From: Artemisia argyi
Taxonomy: Eukaryota > Streptophyta > Magnoliopsida > Asterales > Asteraceae
Assembly (NCBI GenBank): GCA_030686995.1
Contig: CM060706.1
Location: 139,585,505 to 139,649,504 of the forward strand
Direction of reading: 5' to 3'
Length of the DNA: 64,000 bases
The notes under the pieces are model-generated. The model worked only from the letters and a program-made list of their open reading frames with translations. It had not been told where the DNA came from and made no database searches. The position numbers were made by a program, and so were the translations under genes. This document shows, in pieces, positions 20,410 through 30,175 of the stretch. Positions within the stretch are counted from its first letter, which is position 1. Every line of letters starts with the position of its first letter.

Positions 20410-22430
20410 TGTAACACCCTAGTTCTCATAGTATTGACTTATTATTACTTTATAAGATTCTTGGACGATTTCAGTTATTTATAATTATTTTTATAAGATA
20501 AAAAGGACCTTTCATGAAATAAGTGTTAAGCGAAAACGGATTTTCTATGCAATGGTTCTACTACCAGGGACTAAAAGTGCCAAAGAGTGAAACTTACATA
20601 AATTATAAGATATCATTTAGATATCTCTGGAACTCACTGTGTTCTTCTTTTCCTCTCCATCTTCACGACACACATAAACACATCAATTCTAGGGTTTGAT
20701 TCATACCTTGATTTCTTACAAGATTGAGCTTGGAAATTGTCATATTAAGGTTTGGAGGTGCGAAATATATCTTTTCTACTATCTTATTCGAGGTAAAATC
20801 ACACCCATGTTCTAGAATTCGTGTATTATGATTAACCATTAGTGGGTAATGTTTAAAGATCGTATCTTGAAGCCATATATGGGGTTTTGTAGAATTTTAG
20901 ATGATTATGTGAAGTTATGATTTTTGAGAAATCACCAAGAATACTTGTAATCATGTATATGAGCTTATTATGTGATGGGTACCTTATTAAATGGTGTTAA
21001 TTTTAAGAAATCATGTTGGTGTGGTTATATAAGCCACGAACCAAACACCCCCTTATGGCTTATTTACTCTTTAGTGCTTATTGTGATAAGCTAAGATATA
21101 TTCTTAGTAAGCTCCATGTTAATTATATGCTTCTAGGTTACAAGGTTATCCGGGGACGTTTACGGGAGCTCGCGATAGATTACAAGCTATATCGAGGTGA
21201 GTAACATATATAAGAATAAGAACGGGGCCTTAGTAACCCGTTAGAGGTATCACTTACATTGTGGTTGTCATGTTCATGTACTTGTGTTCTGCTCGTCATA
21301 CGAGTTTATAATAGTATAGTTGCAGGATATAAGCTTTAATTGCTTGTGTGATATAAGCTTATATGTGAAATAGAGTAGACGGGTCAAAACAATCCCGAAT
21401 GACCCGTATGGTTATAATTATGTGTTTTTAGCTAAACATTGCATCACTACTTGTATAACGTCCTTAGTGGACGACATAGCTAAATTAGCCATCCTTAGTG
21501 GATGATTTGCATAAACATATGCAGTATAACCCAAAGATGGGTTTAGACGTCCTAAGTGGACGACACATGTTATTATGTCATGGCATGTTCCGAAACGGAA
21601 CTTAGACATCCTTAGTGGATGACCGAGCTTTTAATAGTGTCTCATATCTTAAAATGGGACTTAGACATCCTATGTGGATGACTGGTGTGTATAAGCAGCT
21701 CGTTAGTCATGAAATGTGAAATTCAGATGTCCTTAGTGGACGATTAGCACATTATGATAGCGAAGGTCCCTAGAAAAGGGACTAGACATCCTAAGTGGAT
21801 GACTAGAGCATATAATGCTATGATGAACCAAATAAGGGTTCAAGATGTCCTAAGTGGACGACTAGTGTATTTATAACAAGCATGAACTTTTTGACGTTAT
21901 GATGAAGTATCTAGCCCATAGTGCATGACACGATGCAAGGACATATTCCCGTGAGGAATTAGTGGTGTTAAAGCACCAAGATAGTTACATGAGGGAAGTT
22001 CTTATGAAGCAACGCCTAGTATTAATGTCACATTTATTTTCAGTTTTACATATGTTATCTCACTAAGCTTATAGCTTACGTTGCTTTATTTCATGTTTTC
22101 CTTATAGGTGAGGACAATTTTAAAGCTAAAGGTCGCGGGTTAGCTACCGGTAGAGCTCATGGGTATACGAGCTTAACCCCTACCCTCTCTTATACCAAAG
22201 GAACGCCCTAGGAAAATGATTTTATGTTATTACAGGTCTAAACGAATGTTATGTGTTTCGTACAGTTCTATAAGGTATGAAATGTGTTTAGATTGGGGAT
22301 ACGGCGTATCCTACTCTACTTAGTTGTGAATATGGCGTATTCCAATTCAAAGATATAGCATATTGGGTCAGTTAAAAAAATAATAATAATAATTATAATA
22401 AAAATAAATAAAATAATTATGGGCGTTTCA
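20410..22430 (+). repeat. Element E 3' LTR
   Basis: 2021 bp, essentially identical to 14468-16488. It carries the second copy of the hairpin array (21379-21862). Confidence 0.93.
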
Positions 22431-22435
22431 TCACC

Positions 22436-23323
22436 CTTTCCAAAATGATCATAATGCTTCTAACATTCATCTTTGTTGTAAGCATATCATACTTCATGAT
22501 CCACCAAGAAGGTTACAAGATCTTGAAGTCATCATTCATTAAAACATTCCAACATATGAAGATTCAAGGGCACTTGACATCCTCAATGGTTGAAGACTTC
22601 TTATTTAAGAAGTTCATGTAGATTAGGCACGCATATCCATTAGACTTTTATGTCTTGGATCATCATTGTATCATAACAATATAGATTAGATGGTTTATGT
22701 GTTTGTGCCATAAAACACAAGGTTTTTATGTTGGGCCACAAAACATAGCGGGAGTGGTCGTACCCTTGGTAAAGAACTCGACATCTAGCTTAGTTTCGGT
22801 AAAAGTGTAAGCGACGAACGGGAGTGGTTGTACCCATGTAAAAGAACTCGACATCTAGCTTAGTGTCGGTAAAAGTGTAAGCGACGAATGGGAGTGGTTG
22901 TACCCTTGTAAAAGAACTCGACATCTAGCTTAGTGTCGGTAAACGTGTATAAGCGACGTGTAAGGTTTTCTCCACCGAAAAGGGAGGTTGTTGATCTAGT
23001 GAAGTAACTCTCGAGTTGGGTACTCGAGGAGTGAAGTAGGGCGGAGAGGAGATCCGTGACCGAACTACTATAAATCCTCGTGTTCGGTTTGCACTTTCCT
23101 TTTACTTATTGCTTTTCTATATTGTTTGCATTATGTGATTGTTTGTGTTGTGACTTGTTGTTTATGCTTGTGTGATAACTTGTCTTTAGTTTATGCTAGT
23201 CATAAACTACACTTAACATATTTCATATTAGAACAAGCTAAGAATGGATATTTGATACAACAAGAAATAAAGTTTTTAAACGGTAACGTATTCACTCCCC
23301 CCCCCCCCCTCTACGTTTTCACA
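22436..23323 (+). repeat. Element D 5' LTR, second part
   Basis: Resumes D's LTR after element E. It includes three tandem 70-bp units (22749-22957), TATAAAT at 23069-23075 as likely promoter, and a C run before the end TTTTCACA. It corresponds to 48493-49379. Confidence 0.9.
22749..22957 (+). repeat. 70-bp tandem repeat, three units, in D LTR
   Basis: Units start at 22749, 22819 and 22889, each with 'gggagtggt..tacccttg', 'actcgacatctagcttag' and 'aagcgacg'. The same units occur in the 3' LTR (48806-49014), and a shorter reverse version in F's LTR (about 55090-55190), so they are ancestral to both families. They lie about 110 bases upstream of the TATA box. Confidence 0.8.
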
Positions 23324-23325
23324 AT

Positions 23326-23337
23326 TGGCATCAGAGC
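23326..23337 (+). other. Primer-binding site of element D (tRNA-Met type)
   Basis: TGGCATCAGAGC two bases after the LTR end, one change from TGGTATCAGAGC. Confidence 0.85.
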
Positions 23338-23789
23338 TTCGTAGCTCTTATTTTCAAAACAAATGGTTTTTAAAATGGAGCACGATCCATGTATCAAATT
23401 ACCATTGAAGCGGAATATAATATGAAAAATGTTTCGTTAAGTATACTAAGAAATTTTGTGGTTAAATATTACTTTGTATACAAGCTTGAAGGTGTCCTTG
23501 AAAAATAAAAGAAAACTTTTCTTAAAAAGTTGTAAGTGTCAAATTATGTGGTTAGAGCTAATGTACGTAAAATACGGTTTTAAAAGGAGTGTTTGGGTTA
23601 ACTATAAAATTAGTTAAAAAATCACCTCCGTAAATGTTTAGATAAGTCACATAAGAAGTAATGATGTTAAAATAGGTGTATTATATGTTTACTAACAAAT
23701 CTAGTAAGTCCTACACATTTTCGCTATGCGAAATACACGTTTTTAGCTTTTTGTGAAATTTTGTTACAGCAGACCCCGCGGATCCCCGC

Positions 23790-23809
23790 GGAACCCTCAG
23801 AAGGGTTCC
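23790..23809 (+). repeat. GC palindrome GGAACCCT/AGGGTTCC
   Basis: Perfect 8-bp stem with loop CAGA, following 'ccgcggatccccgcg'. Member of the sirevirus-type palindrome set described in the findings. Confidence 0.65.
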
Positions 23810-25250
23810 TTGCCCTTTGGACGAAGGTTCCTTGGGCTGCACAGTATACAGTTTTTGTCAAACTTTAAAAATTCATAACAAATTAACCGTAAGTCCGTAG
23901 AAGTCGTGCCACCTATTATTTTAAAGGTAATTGAGTCTACTTTCTTTTAAAAATAATGTAATGGCCTAAATCTAATTTGAAGTCAAAAGAATAAACCAAA
24001 TACTATAGTGTGTCCAAAATAACAAGTTTCATTTTGACGTAGAAACTCAAACTTTTGAGTTAGGCAATATAAGTTAGTATCTTTTGAACATTGACATTAT
24101 TTTCTTTGAAACTAAAGAATTTTGTGATATTTATATATACAAAGGAAACTAATCAAGCTTGGCATACATCGTCATATTTAAACGCAAAGTGACGAAAAGT
24201 ATATTTATTTTTATGTTATGCTAAATGACTACTTGTCTTAGTTGTGTGCATATATGATATTTGCTTATTGAAAGTTGTGATTGCATATTGTTTATTTGTG
24301 ATTCATGAGTGTCAATCTTGTCATGATATTCATTTGCTTGTTTGTCGATTTCATGTTTATACACAATAGGATATTTGCTAGATTGTGTGTACTAAGTTGA
24401 AAATTTGTGTTTGTATTGCTTATTGTTTTAGTTACTCTTCCTTGCATATGTTATGTGATTATTTTGCATAATTAACTTAGGAATGAGAATTAAGTAATAC
24501 TAATTAAATATCTTGGAATATGGTCACACATCTAAATGAGTCACTACATTTTTAAACATGTAGTATTCTTGTAAAATGGTGTTTGGTATACATGCTTCTA
24601 CAATGATGCGTAATGAATGTGTTGTGCTAAAAGATAGAAAATCATCTTAGATTGATCATGCTAACAAACCATATCATGTTTGGATGATAACACATTGTTG
24701 TAATCAATTTTCCATGTTTGGCTTAATTTCTATTTATGGTAAGCTCATAATCCTCGGCTTAATCTATATGCTAACATGTGTTAGAATATGTGTTTTCGGT
24801 TTTAATCTATCACATCTAATTAGGTGCATATGTTCCAAGTATTATTAGGATACTTGAACGAGTTTCGGGAGTCAATAAATGTCCATTGTTAAGGAGTGTT
24901 TGGCACTACTTGAAATTTGAACTATTTGGTAGTTATACAATGTGTTTCATGGATATATGTACTTCTAGGATCTTTTGTTATCTCTGTACATTGTCTTGTA
25001 CTAACGGATATGCAGGTAGACAACATTTGGGATGTTGTAAAATTTTCAAGTTTTGGATATTTCACTAAGTATAGTGAAATTCGCTAGCCCCCGGTCAAAG
25101 ACTAATGGTTAGAATGTTTCTATATCCAATCTTTGCATTTCCTAACCAGATATGGTATAAATTTTATGTTTTAGGAGTTTTCGAAAAATTTGAAAATCGT
25201 CTAGCGGGTCAAAATCGCGGACTGTCTAATTTTTCAGGTCTGGCGGATCT

Positions 25251-25342
25251 GGCGGTACCCTAGAATGGGTTCCGCCAGTGTAATTTTTGGGTACTCCAGA
25301 ATTTGGCCCAACGGATCATACGGAACCCTCAAAAGGGTTCCG
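25251..25342 (+). repeat. GC palindrome pair in element D
   Basis: First palindrome at 25251-25276 (one mismatch), second with CGGAACCCT (25321-25329) and AGGGTTCCG (25334-25342) around CAAA. The same two-palindrome arrangement recurs at 46107-46197. Confidence 0.65.
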
Positions 25343-26203
25343 CCCTTGATGTGTCAGCGTTCCACCAGTCCTGCAGACTCCTTTTTAAATTTTCATTTAA
25401 ATCCCTCACTCAAGATCACTCACCTTCATCACTAGGATTCTTCTCACTAATGTTCACTCATATTAGGATTAGGACATCTCACCTGCACCAATAAGAAAAT
25501 CAACTATAATAATACTTTCCAAACTTCACAAGAATGATCCAAGATACCTTTCTCCATAGAGAAAGGAATCCGGAAACTTGTTCCTTGTAATCCTCGAGCC
25601 ATTGAGTATTTGTGATCACTACACACACTCACAACATTCTTTCATCCTTAACTCATCCTTCAAGACGATAAGGATTTACATCGAGTCATAACTTACTTTT
25701 AAGTTATAGATGTATTATCGAGTCTTGCTATCCATTCTCAACTAAGTTGGATTGACAACTTAAGTATTTATTTCAAAATATTCAAGTAATCTTGACTTAC
25801 TATCGTAGTCATTAAAAGTCATATCCGAAAAATCAACACCCAGGTATTTTAACAATGTTTGTTAAAACACTCATCACAACTAAAACACTCATCATAGTAC
25901 TCTCCCAATCAATAGGAACAAAAACAAATGTCAATAGGTTTTCATCCTTAAACATTTAGCAATTAAGTTCACTTGTTCTTTCACCATCATCTCATCACAT
26001 TCACCTTGTGATATATCTCAGCCCATAAGCTTCACAAACATGAGCAAAACTTCAAGCACCTCGCCCGCTAGTTGTACCAACCAATAGATGAGAACAAATT
26101 AGGCTTAATCCTTCTTCACTTTCTACATCTATGAAACTTAAGTACTTCCTTAGCACAACAAACCTCCACATCACCACATCCTTCTTTGGACACACTAAAG
26201 GAG

Positions 26204-27615
26204 TGATACGTGGGAATCGCACCAGGCTTTACCTCTCAAGGGATCTTGAGAAGCTTACAACCCCCACCAGGCAGTGTACCTGATCGTTGTAGTATAGTAT
26301 AGTGACAAGTACCGGGGGATTGATCGTTCAGCTAGGAATAGTGTCGCTAGGATTAGAAAACCTAAATACTAGTTCTAAAGATGAGGGATGATTATTTTTG
26401 TATTTTTATATTTTTTAGAAAGCAAGTAAAATTCTCGGGTTTGAAGGATTTAGGCGGAATTAGTTGCTAGTCAACTAACCCAATACTAAAGATGCAATCA
26501 AAATAAAATACTAAAAATGAAAACAAAACTAAATTAAACTAAGGTTGTGAGCAATAAGTGGAGAAGTTGTGTTTACTTAGATTTCACTACTCCCTATATA
26601 TCTTTTACACGTTAATTACTTGTTATAGTTGCGTGGATGACAGATTGTATTCCTTAATACCATTCATGGGGTGGCGCACTTAATTCCCCAATCCTATGAG
26701 TGCCTACTTCACTCCTATGTCGAGTCGGCAAAGAAGCTCCTAACATGGGATCATTAGAATTTACTCATGCATTAAATACAACCAATAAAACCTAGTGCAC
26801 GTCAGTTCATGTTTCCTAAGACGTTCAAGCATGTTACCATTTGGAGATCTGCCAGTTTTCTTAGGCCTAACATCGAAATCATTCATCCAATACAACCATA
26901 AACAAGTAATCATCACATAATTAACATCTAGGTTTCATTAGATCCAAGCAAACACAAGATAGATCTAGCCTAGCATGATGGAATTAAGACAAGAACAAGA
27001 TATAGACAACCAACACATAGACATATTGATTGAATTAAAAGAATACTTATCTCAATTACACATGAAAGGATTCAAGGGCTGAGAACCCTTGAAAAACCTG
27101 TAAAATTCATTCTAAGTTCGGTCTTAGGGTTTCTCCAAAACTCCTTTTTTTTATGAATGAAAATTAGAAAACTATATATAGGAAATTGAGGCTGACGGCG
27201 TCAAGACCAAATTGGTGACGCCGTTATCTCGCCGCCAAAATACTTCTCGGACTGCCTTGATCTATTTTTGACGCCGTCACGTTATAGCATTTTCCAGGCC
27301 GTCACGTATTTTACTCTTGACGCTCTACCTCGTGACGCCTTCAATTCTGTACTGGGCCGTCATGAAAATTACTCTTGACGCCGTCAGGATTTTCTTCTTG
27401 ACGCCGTCACCTACTGTTCCCAGCAAGGAAAATTAAGACTTTGGCATTTTCTTCACTTTTATGCTTCAAAAACGTCCGAATTGCTTCCTTTTCCAGAATT
27501 CACTCCCAAAGTACCTAAAATCACAAAAGGAACGATTTAGGGCAATATTTGATCAAATAAATTCAATTCCGGGTTTAAATGACCCCCTAAAAGTGGTTCA
27601 TTTTTCGCCTCATCA
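26204..27615 (-). repeat. Element B 3' LTR
   Basis: On the plus strand it runs TGATACGTGGG to CCTCATCA, 1412 bp. The palindrome array and TATA box are at 27172-27409. Confidence 0.93.
27172..27409 (-). promoter_or_regulatory. Element B LTR promoter: TGACGSCGTCA array and TATA box
   Basis: Palindromes at 27193, 27216 (one change), 27269, 27333 (one change), 27376 and 27399, with half motifs at 27298, 27318 and 27355, fill the 220 bases just upstream (minus strand) of TATA 27172-27181. Most successive motifs start 15-30 bases apart. TGACG is the plant bZIP/TGA half-site, so this could be an inducible enhancer; binding is inferred. Confidence 0.6.
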
Positions 27616-27654
27616 TATACCCTTACACTTGAGATTTGCTTGTCCTCAAGCAAA
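27616..27654 (-). other. Polypurine tract of element B with adjacent hairpin
   Basis: On the minus strand, stem TTTGCTTG/CAAGCAAA with loop AGGA (27635-27654) precedes AAGTGTAAGGG, then the LTR start TGATGAGG at 27615. Confidence 0.7.
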
Positions 27655-29205
27655 TGTGCTTTTATTCTATTCAAATTACAAGTTAGGGGTCATTTAACAC
27701 TAATATAAAAGTAATTACAACAAATAATCATTCCACTAAAGACCAATAGACAAGCACGGAGGTCATACACTAGCACCTCACAAATAGTGTTTAGATACTC
27801 ACATCTCTCGGGTGTAATAAAGTATAAATTACAATATGGAAACGGAAGATATCTCTCACTACCTGTCATAGCAAAATAGATTACCATAGGCTTGGGAAAG
27901 GATCAAACCTCCACCACATGGCGTAAGCACCTAGGATAAACTATCAAAGAGGTCTTTTAAAGGGTTGTAACGTTAGGTGTAGGGATATGAAATACACGGT
28001 TTTTTTGGATAAAGGAAGTTTTTACTGGTGGCGAGTTAACAATCTTGGTTAATTACATGTACAATATGGCGTTGCTAAGCCAAGACTAGACTCGACTTAA
28101 GCTAATAAATGAAAAATAACAAAAACATAAAATAAACATAGAATGAAAAGGGATGGTAGTCCGTATGTTTTTTCTCTTTTTCTTTTTTCTATTTTTTTCT
28201 TTTCTTTTCCTTGATTTTTCGATTTTTTTTTTTTTTTTTTTCATACACTCTTACCCTACCATCCAAAATAATACATCATAGGGAATGAACATTTCCCTTA
28301 CACTTGAATTTTAACATACTTTACAATTAACTAATCTAATGACTCGAATTAAGAAAATCAAAACACTTGGAGTACTTTTAAGATTAACGCACATATGGGG
28401 TAATAAATGATGTTCTTCCCCATTACTCCATAAAATAAGTACTTTACCCATGAGTCCCAATCGTCCCAAAACAATATGTACAAGGATATGACTCGACTTA
28501 GCAACCATGTAATCAATTAGATAGTTAACTTAGGGTTTAACAAATAACAATAATGCACTAAAAATGAGCGCATACACGGAAGGCTAAGGCGATTTGGGTG
28601 TACATTTAAGTGGGTGGTAACAAACTCTTCCTTTAAGTAAAATGCTTAAAGTTAGAAACGAAAAGATAGGCTCGGAGGGGTGTACTAGGGGTTTCGTGTA
28701 CTAAAAATGAGTACAACGCTAAGGGTGTGGGAAAAATTAGTTGACTTGATTAGCCAAATAATATGACATAAATGGTCAAGTAATTATGATACATGTTTAA
28801 CACAAGGGTGATCCTAATGCCTCTTATCATGTAGTAAATCCTACCACACGAATCTAGTCTCACTAGCGGTCTCGGGATGCATCACTAACGCAAGTTCTAG
28901 AATCTAAATGCTACCGGTACACTCATAAGCACTAATAGTAAATGCTTTTCCTATCAAATCTAAAGGCGAACCTCACATATTTGGGTGGAAAATTTTTCTG
29001 AATATACGGTTATGTGCTAGTCATACAATCTCCTATCCATGAGACGCTTGCTATGGCTAAAGTTTCACTCCTAAATGTTGTAAAAAAATTTAAATTTGGC
29101 GCTAAAATTGCACTAACAAGTATTTCTCATAGTTTTATTACACATCTACTATCAAACAAAACAAACTCAAGCGAAAGTGTACATGTAAGGTATCATCATT
29201 TTACC

Positions 29206-29244
29206 CTCCCCTTACACTTAAGATGAACATTGTCCCCAATGTTC
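29206..29244 (-). other. Second hairpin-PPT module of element B
   Basis: Stem GAACATTG/CAATGTTC with loop GGGA (29225-29244) precedes AAGTGTAAGGGG on the minus strand. The stem sequence is unrelated to the one at 27635-27654, but length, loop type and order are the same. Confidence 0.6.
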
Positions 29245-30175
29245 AAGTAAAGAATGTAAAAGTGAAAAAGTAAAAAGAATGAAATCAAATACTCCCCTGA
29301 TTCGCTCGGTATGGATAATAAGGTGGCCAGGTTAATTCTTCCTCCAAGAAAATGAACAATCAAAGCTTCCCTTCCAGAATATAAATCATCTTCTTGTCAT
29401 ACATAACCTGTAAATCCTGAGAAAATAGACAAGACAACCTCGCATAAAATCGGCGGCAACCTATATAAGTTACTAAATCCTAGAAAACAAAATAAGATAT
29501 AATGCTTATGGAATGAAGTTTGCAGATTTCCTGGAGATTATAAAACTTAATAATTCACAAAAACCATAAAACTCCGTTAGAAAAACAAAACCGGTAAAAT
29601 TTCCATATTTTTACATGTGACGCCGTCAAGAGTTAACTCGTGACACCGTCAGAAGTGACCTGCAGAAATTCTTATGTTAAGTTTCCGGAAAATTTCTGGA
29701 AAAACTTGGTCTCACTTCCTGGAAAATCCTGCAAAACTTCATTATGACTCGATACAAGCATTTGACTCTAACAAATACGAATATACATGTTCATTTAGTA
29801 TTGTGGAGAATCATGATCGGTTTGGTTCTTAAAAACATATTTGGGGTTTCCCCTTACACTTATCTTTTGCAAAAATACTTTTAGGTGGAGTTAAGACTAG
29901 GCCAAAACAACAAAGTAAAGTATTTCCACTATTTAATTGAGAAACATGATCTACCAACAATAAAAATAAAGCATGCATACGGAAGCAAATAACAATCAAA
30001 CAAAATAAAATCACACAAAACATGGGTTGCCTCCCAAGAAGCGCTTTTCTTTATTTACGAGTCTTGTAGCTAGACTCAAGGTCATGGATTACTACGTGAT
30101 ACGGGTGAGTTCCTCATTGAGGACGTCCTTGGGATCAAACTTAGGTTTCAACTTCCTATCGGTTTCCTTAGTATG

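Larger units (their letters stand above)
14468..22430 (+). mobile_element. Element E: Tekay/Del-like Ty3/gypsy with decayed pol and near-identical LTRs
   Basis: Target duplication TCACC at 14463-14467 and 22431-22435. The two LTRs are both 2021 bp and I found one difference (G at 15174, A at 21116). PBS TGGTATCAGAGC and a PPT are intact. The 3.9-kb interior resembles the Ty3/gypsy protease-RT-integrase order but is full of stops and frameshifts. So the copy inserted very recently with a pol that was already dead, which implies mobilisation in trans. LTR start TGTAACACCC and the RT motifs point to the Tekay/Del chromovirus branch; no chromodomain could be confirmed. Confidence 0.92.
23338..26203 (+). 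other. Element D internal region, 5' part, non-coding
   Basis: 2.9 kb with no open frame longer than about 75 codons and no copia gag motif. It holds GC-rich palindromes (23790-23809, 25251-25342) in otherwise AT-rich DNA. 25050-25380 is similar to 45900-46250, so D carries a diverged direct repeat of about 330 bp. The last five bases, AGGAG, are the target of element B. Confidence 0.7.
27616..30175 (-). other. 3' internal non-coding region of element B
   Basis: 2.5 kb without a gene. It holds four AAGTGTAAGGG motifs (minus strand) at about 27622, 28297, 29211 and 29854. The first is the PPT at the LTR. Two (27616-27654, 29206-29244) have a perfect hairpin next to them. There are two more TGACGCCGTCA-type palindromes at 29617 and 29641 and a T run near 28226. 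RT and integrase would be expected here and are absent. Confidence 0.75.

Noticed and set aside
27193..27409. TGACGCCGTCA repeats as a possible CRISPR or satellite
   Set aside because: Spacing is irregular, repeats are only 11 bases, and they sit in the U3 of an LTR just upstream of a TATA box.
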